Below are positions 22,526 through 32,400 of a DNA stretch of 49,003 bases, piece by piece. The notes under the pieces were generated by a model, which made no database searches, was not told the origin of the DNA, and saw only the letters and a program-made list of their open reading frames with translations. The position numbers and the translations under genes are program-made. Each line of letters opens with the position of its first letter. Within the stretch, counting starts at the first letter, position 1. The stretch comes from Theristus sp. LFF4_11 (taxonomy: Eukaryota; Nematoda; Chromadorea; Monhysterida; Xyalidae), in the NCBI GenBank assembly GCA_030248135.1, contig JASANC010001945.1:1-49003 (forward strand). Direction: 5' to 3'.

Positions 22526-23780
22526 AAACTCAGTTTTGGTTTTGTTCCTGTTTGTAGTTTTTATTGTTGAGTTATTGGCGCTAGTTGGCAGTGGTTTTTA
22601 GTTTTTTTTGTTTTCTGTCGTTTATTAATATAGAGAATTCAAATTTTGATTTACATTGCGAATACACCAAAGAATTGAATTTATTTTAATCAACCAAATT
22701 GTGGAATGGTTCTCTGCTTTTCGGCCTTGGCAACATCGTATGCAGAAGAGGAGTGGCCTCATCAGTGATGTGCCCCTCCTGAACCACTTGAATACAAAAT
22801 TTGAACACAAACTTGATTAATTTGTAGCCAATATTGATAAATGATAAATGATACAGACCAACACAACCTTGGCTGAAAATGTAAAATTTGCTTACCAGAC
22901 CCAGTGCTATTGTTGTTTCTCGTTCAGGCCAGTTTTTGGTTGTATTTTTAAGTTTTTGTTTGCTGACGATCTGTGGCATTTTAGTTGGTTTTCATTGTTT
23001 CTTCTTTCTGCCTTGTGTTTTTGCCATGTTCACCATTGTGGTCGAGCATTGCGCCGCACTGCCCATCTAAACATGCGACAGCAGCGTGCTTGTAAAAATT
23101 ATTAAGTTCTTGATGTTTTTTTTGCGAATACAGTATTCAAAAATGCTTGTTTTGCTTTTATTTCAAAGTTTCGCATTGTGATAATTGTCCAGATATTGTG
23201 CACTGAAAACTATTAATTGTGAAAAGAAAAACATTTAAATGAATAAAACGATTTTATTGAATGAAAGATTGTCATTTTCGCACAAAGTCTGTTCATTGAA
23301 ACTTGCCGATCGCTTTTGATTTGACGAATAGAATAAAATTTCTGCAATTATCGGTAGTCACAATTTTGATTGTTGCGTTGACACTGACAGCGCTGTCATT
23401 TGTCAAGATATGGCAGTATTTCGAAGGGATGGCACGGAAAACCGTTTTTAACCGGTTTCTTTTCACGCCAAAAATAAAAAAACTTGTTTTTTTAACAACA
23501 GAAAATCTGAATTTTCATCAGTCTTTAAAACAAATCTATATTTTTAGTCGTCGAATCTAGTATCAACTACTCAATTGTGTTATTGAGTTCTGATGCCTGT
23601 TGCAGAGCAATATTCTGAAGCTGGAAAACCATTTTGAAATAAAACCTGTTTTAAAGATAATTAAGTCCTGTTTTAAAACCGTGAAAAGAAACTGGTTTAT
23701 TGAGTATTATTGGGTGCTAGCATCTTATTAGGTCTTCTTTACCGAGGCTCGGTGGTTTTTCAACAGTGAGCCGTTTTGTG
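22526..23780. other. 3' flank of the secreted-protein gene, no further gene supported
   Basis: The first clear AATAAA on the plus strand is near 23241, about 0.7 kb past the stop, so the 3' end of the transcript is uncertain. Open frames on both strands here are short, with no domain or splice context. Confidence 0.35.
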
Positions 23781-23821
23781 CAACCGGTGTGTCCTGTTTG
23801 CCAGTGTTTGGGTGTTGCCTA

Positions 23822-24157
23822 AAAACAAAAAAAAAAAAAAAGGAAGAAAAAGGGGAACAAGGGAGGAGGAAAAAAAAAAAAGAGAGGGTGCCTGGGGGGG
23901 TGGGGGGGGTTGGTGTGGGGGGGGGGTGGGGGGGGGGAGGGGGTGTTTAAGTGTGGGAGTTTTGATTTTTTTGGTGTTTTTTTTCTTCTTTTGGGGTTGG
24001 GGTTTGGGGGTGTTTGTGCATGAATCATTGCGAGATTTTCGGAACATTTGTTCGGTGGTGGAGGAAGACGGGAGGGGAGGAAATAAAAAGGGGGGGGAAA
24101 AAAAACAGGGCCCGGGGGTGGGGGGGGGGGGGGGGGGGGGCGGGGGGGGGGGGATTT

Positions 24158-24192
<35 letters not shown>

Positions 24193-24361
24193 CGGGGGGG
24201 GTGGGGGGGGGTGGGGGGGTGGGGGTTGGGGGGAAGGGTTATTGTTTTTGTTTTTTGGGTGGTTGGTGGCTGTTTTTTTTGGTAGGGTTCCGTTGGTTTG
24301 TGTTTTGTTTTTTTTTTTTTTTTTTTTTTTTTTTTATTTTTTTTTTTTTTTTTTTTTTATG
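23822..24361. other. Homopolymer patch (A, then G, then T runs)
   Basis: A and G runs from 23826 lead to an almost uninterrupted G tract at about 24118-24235, and then a T tract at about 24307-24360 that touches the LTR. Apparent long reading frames here are poly-Gly/poly-Phe and are not genes. The composition is unlike any neighbour. Confidence 0.6.
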
Positions 24362-25172
24362 GTGTCATTCGGCGAGCCTTCAGCCGTTTCGACTACTCGG
24401 CCAACACTCGTTTGAATGAAGGCGCTACAAGTGCCGGGTGTCAGTCGAGCTAAGCTCATAGCTCATTCTTTCAGGCGACAGGGCAGCGTTACTTCAAAAA
24501 GAACCACGGAAGTAGGCACTATCTTCCGTTAAAGTTACTGCGTGTCGATTCCACCAAACGTTCGATCTAGGGCCTTTACCTAGAGACGAGTTTGGTTTCA
24601 CCGGATAGCAACAACTTTGGTTGGTTGCGGCGGTTTACAAAGGTTGACCTACGTTATTCGGCGGTTGTTTCACCAACGGACGAAAACTTAAGTCAAGAAC
24701 AGTTTTTATCAGTACTCAAACGGTACCACAGTTAATATAAAAATACAAGGCAAGGGCACGAAATGTTGATTCACATATTGAAATGACAGTATAGGTGACT
24801 GTATTGAAGAGAGATAATGTAGCAGTTGTAGCATCTGAATCTCGGCACGAATTCTCGCCATTATATAGGTTTTGGAACCCATATAACTGCGTGAATGAGT
24901 GGCAGAGAGCAGATAATGGCTCAGTGCAAAAGTTAGAGAGTATCAATTGTGTGTGTCATTATAAGCCACTGTGTGCGTGATCGCATTCAGTGTGCAGCGT
25001 TCACTGTGTGCACCATCACAACGGGCGTTCCACCGCAACGTTTCAACACTAGCCGTATAGACGCGAAAGTAGTTTAGCGTTCACAGCAGACGACCACGTG
25101 GATGGACAGCGCGTGTGGCGACTGCTGGCGAATACGGCGCTTTAGAGTTGTGTGGCAGAAATACACACTACA
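24362..25172 (-). repeat. 3' LTR (in element orientation)
   Basis: This copy has TATATAAT where the other has TATATAAA, and a few other substitutions (for example ATTCGG against ACTCGG near 24656). Near-identity of the two LTRs implies a recent insertion or gene conversion. Confidence 0.75.
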
Positions 25173-25190
25173 TCACCCCCGTAACTGCGA
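25173..25190 (-). promoter_or_regulatory. Candidate polypurine tract
   Basis: The minus strand reads CGCAGTTACGGGGGTGA directly before the 3' LTR, the position where plus-strand DNA synthesis is primed in LTR elements. The same motif occurs internally at 28166 and 28460. Confidence 0.4.
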
Positions 25191-25584
25191 TATCGATGCC
25201 CCTATCGATCTTTTTGCTAAAAGTAGGTTTGAGAAAAGAGGCAAAGATTAGGTTATAGTGGTGTTGGAAAAAAATAAAATAAAAAAAATAAAACCGTAAA
25301 CTTTCTTTCTACCTCTGGTTACCCATTTACGTTACGCGTGCAGTCGTCCATTGATACCACTGACCACATTCCACTGTGCGTGTGTGTGCGTGCTCGGTAC
25401 CCTTGACGATTTTCGGCGCACGTGATGGTTAGTACAGAAGGTTTTCAAAAGAAGTTGGCATTTGTAGTTTTTACCAATGATTTTGAAGTTATTGGTTTGA
25501 AAAGTGTGTGACATTTTTCGTAACTCTTTGTCATCATAATTTCAGTGGCTCTTTTTGTTCAGTTTGTCCAACCTTGTCAGAATC

Positions 25585-26635
25585 ATGAGTTCGCCGAACG
25601 CGACGAGCAAGAACGATCATGACGGGAGGATTAATCTGAAGCCCAAGTAATTGTTGGTGTTGCAAAGTTTCAGATTGCATCCGAGGTTATGCGATTTTGT
25701 TCGCTTCACAACCAGTTCTTCATTTGGCGAATACTGTCCATTAGCAAGCCATGATAATCTTGGCGACTCTGTCGACGAGCGAGTGTGACCTGTCTCGCAT
25801 ATAGATCGTTGCGCATTTAATTAATCCGCTTTGAATAGTGTGCGCCCATCATTACGATGAGTGCAACGACCCTTTTCATCTCGAACAAATTTTGTTTGTG
25901 AGCAGTACCGGGCGTGCATTCCCAGCGCATAGGGAGTGACTCCACCAGCAGTGGGTGCCTGCAAAACCTTGTTTAGTTTGTGCGCAGTACTTTTCCACGT
26001 GTTCAAGAAATGAAAAGCACTCGTTGGTACATCAATAAATGTGTGTTCAGTCATTACGACTTTGGAACCCACCAACGATATGCGAAGGATCTTTGCGGAC
26101 AAGCGCGTTTTTATCGATCTTTGCATTTTTTTGTGGTCGATTGCTCATCAGTCAAGACGCAATTTGCAATGATCTTTGGCATTTACAGCTTTTAGAACTT
26201 TTCGTATTCACGCATCAGTGTGAAGGTGTTGTGAGCTTTGGAATGCTTATCCTCGATGACGGGTTTCTTTGCATTTCAAAGTTTGCAGCGATTGTTCAGC
26301 TGCCCTTGGCGGCTTCGTTAACTCTACCCGCTGACAAGTTCTCGACTACTTCGAATTCTGCAATAATAATTGCGATTCTACGTAGTAGTTCTTTTTGTCG
26401 CCCCAATGGGTTTGTTCATTGTTGCCTCAAGTTTGATTCTGGACTTTGGATTTTCAAACTGTGAACACAGATCGCCACTGAGTAGTGACTCAGTTTTCGA
26501 GTACGATGGTGTCAGTGTGGTCGACATTAGTCGCAGTTTCCTTGTGTGCATAGTTATTTAAGTGCAGCACAGGCTATTTTTGGTCCCTTCACATTTGGTG
26601 CTGGTTTGTTTTCAGCTGGTCGCTGAATATACCAG
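25585..26635 (+). CDS. Possible alternative 5' coding exons of the small antisense gene
   Basis: Acceptor-like CCTTGTCAG precedes AATCATGAGTTCG. The open piece 25585-25646 (MSSPNATSKNDHDGRINLKP) ends AA/GTAATT in phase 2. A 20-nt exon 26616-26635 (after TTTTCAG, before GTGAGG) would then pass to phase 1, which is the phase required by the exon at 28215. The phase agreement supports an alternative start for the same gene, but such a small exon is weak evidence. Confidence 0.3.
25821..26126 (-). CDS. Hypothetical 101-codon frame inside the LTR element
   Basis: This is an ATG-initiated frame in the same orientation as the large element protein and downstream of it. Its C-terminal half (KLNKVLQAPTAGG, then GMHARYCSQTKF and GRCTHRNDG) has a composition compatible with coding and ends in a stop at 25821. 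I recognise no domain. It overlaps the intron of the antisense gene, and may be chance. Confidence 0.25.
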   Translation of the reverse strand: MQRSIKTRLSAKILRISLVGSKVVMTEHTFIDVPTSAFHFLNTWKSTAHKLNKVLQAPTAGGVTPYALGMHARYCSQTKFVRDEKGRCTHRNDGRTLFKAD

Positions 26636-26659
26636 GTGAGGGTTTGAAACATTTTTATG

Positions 26660-26790
26660 GCGCACAAAATTTGCGCGCTTAGTTTTGTTGTAGCGAGGAA
26701 TTTGCTCGCATGATGTTTGCGAAGCGCTAAATTTGCGCGCTTCGTTTTATTGAAGCGAGGAATTTGCGCTCTTCATTGTATTGAGGCGCG
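26660..26790. repeat. Tandem hairpin-like AATTTGCGCGCTTC units
   Basis: Two to three degenerate units of AATTTGCGCGCTT ... GAAGCGAGGAATTTGC lie in a row. A related half-unit (CTCGCTTGATTTTTCTGAAG) lies at 28315. Each unit can fold on itself through GCTTC/GAAGC. Confidence 0.4.
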
Positions 26791-27259
26791 GAATTCTTCG
26801 TGGTTAGATTATTACTGTATTTGGTTCATTTTTCCCATCGAATGAGTATGATATTCTGCCATTAGTTGAATGCTCAACTTTTTTTGTGGAGAATGCTAAC
26901 CTCATTTTTTTGGAAAATTGGTTTTTGAAGGTGGATGTGGAAGCTGGCCAGTATGTTTGGCCATTTTGCTTTCTCCTCCTTTCCTTCTCACCTGTTCGGT
27001 TGAGAATTCAGGTGAATTTCCCACACCCATGGGTTGTGGTTGATTGGTTTTTTATGTTTATTTTGTCCAATCAAATTATTTTTAGCCGTTTTCAATTTTT
27101 CCGTGGTCGTTCGTCTGAGTTTTTGGTCTTCAAATTTTATTTCTTCACTTCAGGTCGCTGACAGAAAACACGATTTTGTTCTCATTAGCGGCATTTCATG
27201 AAGAAAAAAATTGAAAGAAAATTTCTCATTGACGACAACTGCACGAATTCTTGCTCAAC

Positions 27260-28696
27260 ATGTCTCGTGCGTCCGGATCTGGCTTGAATAGCACCGGCGG
27301 CAGAGGTGAGAGCTTTTTATTTTGTCCAGTTTTTATTTTCAGTTCTGTGCAGTTCAGCTTTGGGTTTGCGCACTTTAAATTTCAGTCAAATCGATTATTG
27401 ATTTGGTTTCCATTTTTGTGTGCAGCAATTTTTAACTGAAGCGCAGTTTTGTCTGTTCGTGTCGGTGCTCAAAAAAACTGAATCAGATTCAATTTGACTC
27501 AATTTGATGTGGGCAGCCTTTCACGTTCAGCGTTTTTGTGTATGTGAGTCGAAAACTCACTTTTGTTGAATCAGTTTTTGCTTGGGTGCCAGAAATTTCA
27601 AACAAGTTTCGTTTTTGTTCCTGTGCACTCAGCTTTCTGAATCATAGTCAATTTTCGATCTTTCGAATGCACACGAACCAAATCAAACTTAGTTGACTTT
27701 TCTGTTCGTGTGTGTGGTCTTCATGCGACCGAGCTTTTTTCAGTTTCAATCAATCCATGCACATGATTTTTCAGTCAAATTGGTTTTCAATTTGAATTTT
27801 ATTTTCACATGCTGGATTCGAACTAGGAATTGTTCCATGTCGTGTACGTGCAAAAACGTAGCCAAAAATTATTTTTGACGTCATGTGCACGATTTTCACG
27901 TTGGTTGTTCACTTGTGCAAGAGCATCAAGCTGAAACATTTTCAGTTCGTGTTGTTTCGATTTCAAGCGTTTAAAACTGAATCAATTTTTGATTCGTTCT
28001 CTGTGCACTCAAAATTTCAAAACAATTAATTGATTTTTAGGTAGCAAGTTTTGCTGATCATTTCACAGCTTTATTTTGCGTCCCATTTTTCAATTTCTGT
28101 GTGTGTCTTGAAAAATTTTAAAGCACACAGTCAAATCGATTTTGGGTTGATGTGGTGCATTAATGCACCCCCGCAAACTGCGATGTTTTGACATTATTTT
28201 TTATTTATTTGCAGAAGCCAAGGAGAACGTAGCTTCTGATGGCCAAGTGCATCAACCAGAGGCGTCTGCGGCCACGGTTGAAGACACGGCGATCGCAAGT
28301 GCCAGTTCAGGTCTGCTCGCTTGATTTTTCTGAAGCGCGGGATTTTTATTTTTATATTTTGTTTCTCGTTTTCTATGTTTGCTGTCACGCAAACTAAGAA
28401 AGTTTGAAACTTGTTTATTCAGCTTTATTCAGCAATCCAAGTTTTCAGCAGTGCAATTGCACCCCCGCAACTGCGGAACTTCAGCTTAGGTTGCTGTTTT
28501 TAAAGGTTATGTTTGCGTTTCAGTCGACGAATCGCGGTTGCGAGTTCAATGCCGACTGCGCATTCTGTTGTGTCGGAATTCTGAATCGGATAATGATTCA
28601 AGCAAGACACAATGGCCGTTCCAGCGTCTGGTGGAAGGCGAGACGTTGTCAAGTCTCGCAGCAACATTATTAAAAGATGCGAAATTTTTCAATTAA
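27260..28696 (+). CDS. Small three-exon gene antisense inside the LTR element
   Basis: Exons are 27260-27305, 28215-28310 and 28524-28696, joined at AG/GTGAGA with TTTGCAG and CAG/GTCTGC with GTTTCAG. All phases are consistent (1, 1) and give 104 residues with a stop at 28694-28696. The product starts MSRASGSGLNSTGGREAKEN, has an acidic, Ala/Ser/Glu-rich middle, and ends with a more structured segment including QWPFQRLVEGETLSSLAATL. It has no signal peptide, membrane segment or domain I recognise. It runs opposite to the element's large frame and ends about 750 bp before that frame's 3' end, so the two transcripts would converge. The first intron (27306-28214) is made of degenerate repeats of the kind TCAGTCAAATCGATTTTTG and GTGCACTCAGCTTTCTGAATC. 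It could be a captured host gene fragment or a regulatory antisense gene. Function is unknown. Confidence 0.5.
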
Positions 28697-29448
28697 GCTT
28701 TCTTTCAATATGTGGTGCATTGTTTTTGGTGTTATTTTTGCTTCACATTTCTTTCAGTCACAATCTTTCGTCTTTTCAAGAACCAGTTTTAAAAAATCTG
28801 TTCTTTCAAAAACTGTAGATGCGCAATGAAAAAGTGTTTTAACAACAAAAGAAAGTTTTCATTCCATGTTGCTAAAGTTTTTCAGAACATTTCCATAATT
28901 TATCCATCACGTGTTCATGACTTCAAAATTACGTGTTTGTTCTTTTTGTGATTTTTTATTCGCCATTAGCGCTGTAAGCGCACCATGTTTCTGGCGCGGC
29001 GCAACAGGCGTCAGTTGATGATTGGCTGTGATGGGCCGTCTCCTGTATTTAATAGCAGAGATGAATCGTGAAAAAATGTAGCCGCAGTAAACAATAATGT
29101 TTTTGCATGCTTTCTATTATTCACACGTTTCATAATGCTATTTTACAGTCCCTCTTTCAGCATTTCAGCCTTTCATGAGGTAAATTGATGTTGTTGTTGT
29201 TGTACAAAGAGCATTTATACAGTGGTGAATCAAGACAGGATTCATTCCCATACAGTATGCAAATTGTACCGGATGTTATTTCCATTGTAGTTTGTATGAA
29301 TACAAATTGCTCTGGATTTTGGCTCCAGATTGGTTTGTATAACACACAAGTTGTGATTGGTAGCTGTAATCCAACTGTGAGTTGACGTGTAGGTGAGAAA
29401 CCAAAATGTTACTTGTAAGTATGGTTAATCACTTTCACTCGTCCTTTT
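28697..29448. other. Convergent interval between the two element genes
   Basis: No reading frame is supported. 28980-29060 is locally GC-rich with GCGCTGTAAGCGC and GGCGCGGCGCAACAGGCG and one TGATTGGCTG motif. ACAATAATG near 29091 is not a standard polyadenylation signal. Confidence 0.35.
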
Positions 29449-32400
29449 TCAGTTTGTTTGCTGCTGCATAGTAACTGTTTCAAGGATGTCACTCCTTGAA
29501 GTGCTAGCAGCTCTTGGTGTATCGACGATCGATGATTGATGTGATTTATCAATCGTCGTCGGTTGTGGCACTGGCGTTACGAGCTTGAGTTTCGCTCCAG
29601 CGGGGAACTGAAATAAGCCAGTACGCAGCAGTTCCGCAGCTTTTGGCATGGTGTTTTGTTTGCCATTGATGGTCTTGTACATGCGGTGAAGTCCGAGATA
29701 GAACGTTTGAGGCGGAAGAGCAGGCAAAGGCAGGTTGAGCTGTACGGCTGACACCTGTATTGACTGTCTTTCATTCCTCATGGACTTCACGGGTGTTGAA
29801 CAACCCTTGCTCGCGCTTTTCGGTGACAGTTTTCGCTTTTTCATCTCTGCAAACACTGTACGAAAGTCGAGCTCGGTTTCGTTCAGCAAGTGGCGTTTTA
29901 GTGTTGAATGCGATTTTTCCTCAGTGTCTAAGAGTGACTGAGCTTGCTGTTTCTGTTTCGAGCGAGTCGGGATGAACGAACGTTCAATTAAGGTTGTTCG
30001 TCTTCGTGGCTTGCTCGTCAGCAAAGGTGCACGTTCAGAGCTGTTCAAAAGTTCAGCCGTTCTGTCTTCACGCGCTTCAAGTTCCATTTTCTTGTGCCAG
30101 AATTCACGCAGTTTCTTGGCCTCCATACGGTTATGGGGCGGTATCACTGGCGTGTTGTCTTCACGAGATCGTGGTTCAGACAAGTGCAGCAGCTCTTTGA
30201 CTATGGCTGGTTGAGTTGGTCTCAACTCTTCAGACGCAAAGTCGATAATGGGTGAGTCTGCGTACATCAAGTCAGCTGGTGTGTAGCTGAGTTTTTCATA
30301 GGCTCTTGGTGCTCGGATTGAATCACCAATCCAGGCTAGCCAGAAGTCGTTTGTTTGTTTTTCACGCAATTCCATCAATCGTTTGTGATGGATAAAATCG
30401 ATGTGAGTCACGGTAGAATCAAAATCAGGTGCGCCCAAAATGTATTTTGGTCCTGCGTTGATCAAGATTCCATGTTCATCATCGAAGAATCGATAGTAAT
30501 CGGTCATGGATTTCATCCATTCACGATTTTGTCGGTTCATTGCAATCGGCAAAACACGCTCGATTGGAATGCGCCGGATTTGTTTGTATTCCGGCTGGTA
30601 GTCAGGTGCGCGATAGATGTTGCGATATGGGTACCAATTCAATTGGTAGGACATATTGCCTTGTTCGTCTTTCACGCGAATGATTGGTGTGTCCATTAGA
30701 TGTTTTTCGATCAGGACACGTTCCAGCTCCTTGAGCTTGTGAGGGTGAGGTTCGTCGGTGTTATGCGCAAACCACATTTCGTAGTCAGGCATGGTTTTCA
30801 ACCAATCGAAATTTTCCCTCTTCGGAATGATCGTTTGTTTCTGTTCAAACGACATTTCGGCAATAGCTTTGATTGCTGGATCGTAGTCAGGCGAACAGAA
30901 CACATTTTGGAATGGAAAACGATTTTTCATCGTTACCATGCCTTGATCATCAAACATGACAATCTCAGGCATCACCTCGGTGTCTGTTTTATTTTCTGAC
31001 CGATTGCTGTCAATGGTCAACTCTGCCAGCTTATTGCGAGCAGTTTCGGCCTTAAGGTCAGGCTCACTTTCATTCTGGTGTTCAGATAGCGACTGCTTGG
31101 GCAACGAGATGTCGACCAAAGCAAACGAATCGTTCACACTGTCATGACCTGAATTTTGGTCGGTTGACGCTTGTGCGTCGTTGTTTTGCAGGTCAGTAAA
31201 ATGCGTCTCACTTTCGTGATGTTTTTCACTGATTGAACTGTTTTCAGAGTTGGAACTCTGCTTGTCCGCGTTTGAAGGCGGTTCCTGCTTGGTTTGGGTT
31301 GATTTTGCACCCTCAGTTTCCGTACCCGTAGGTTTCGGTTTCTGTGGTGTTTCAACCTTAGGCGTCACTTTGGTTGAGTGAGCTTGATTTTGGTTGTCTG
31401 TTTTGAAAGCCAAAGATTCCTTCGAATTGTTCCGTGCTTTCGCAACAGATTTCTTCGAGGTTTTCTGTGCTTTCACACCAGAATCAGGCGTTTGTTTGCT
31501 TGTCTCGGTTTTCGAGTTTTTGATGGTGGATGGTGCTGATTTTTGGTTTTTCACCTCAGCTGGTTGGTCAGTTTGCACAGATGGTTTTGTGCCCTTTTCA
31601 GGTTGAACCGATTTCAAAGATGCTGCGGCCTTGTTTGGGCTCACAGATTTCTTTGGTTGTTTTTCTGGTGAACCACATCCAAGGCACGTGGTGCATGGAA
31701 CACGCTTTGATTTTGATCGTGTTTTGCTGCAAGTGTGACTTGGGGTGCACGGAATGTTTGACGTATCCGTGCTTGTTTGGTTCAAGTCTTTTTGCGTTGG
31801 TTTCGGAGGCTTATCCAACGATGGAAGTGGCTGCAATGCTGATGGTCCACTGTTCGTGGTTTGTGCAAATTTGCCACTTTTCATGGTTGGGTCAGCTTTC
31901 TCCTTTTTCTGGGTTTTCACAGCAAATCCATGTTTGGAGGCTGTTTCAGCTTGAGCAAGTGTGGTGGTTGGTACAGCTTTAAAGGCTGATTCAACACGAC
32001 CAGGCTTGTTAGCTGGCGCAGTGTGTCCAGGTTTGGAGGTTACTGCAGGTTGTCTTTGTTTGGAGGCTGATGTGGCTTTCAAGTTTTTGGAAGCCGTAAC
32101 AGCTTGTCCACTTTTGGAGGCTGCAGTAGCTTGTCCATGTTTGGAGGCTGGTGTGGCTTGTCCAGAATTGGAGGCCAATGCACCTTGTCCAGGTTTGGAT
32201 GCTGTGAAGACTTGACCCTTTCTGGGGTTCTGTGGCTTCAGTTTTGGTTCTTTCTGCTTCTTTTTGACTTCTGTCCACGCTTCTGGAGCGTTTCCAGTGT
32301 GGTCCTTCTTTTTGGAACTTTCCAATGGCGACACCACGTCTGTTTCGGCAAAGAATCCGAGTTCGACGTCTGGTTGTTCGAAATGGTCTTCATCAGTAAA

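Noticed and set aside
22686..23105. Frames on both strands downstream of the secreted-protein gene
   Set aside because: Overlapping frames of similar length on both strands, with no domain, no splice partner and no promoter evidence.
23776..24415. Gly-rich and Phe-rich open frames
   Set aside because: Products of homopolymer G and T runs, with no coding character.
27810..27835. GGATTCGAACTAGG, which resembles a tRNA B box
   Set aside because: No acceptor stem, anticodon arm or A box at the right distance could be built around it.
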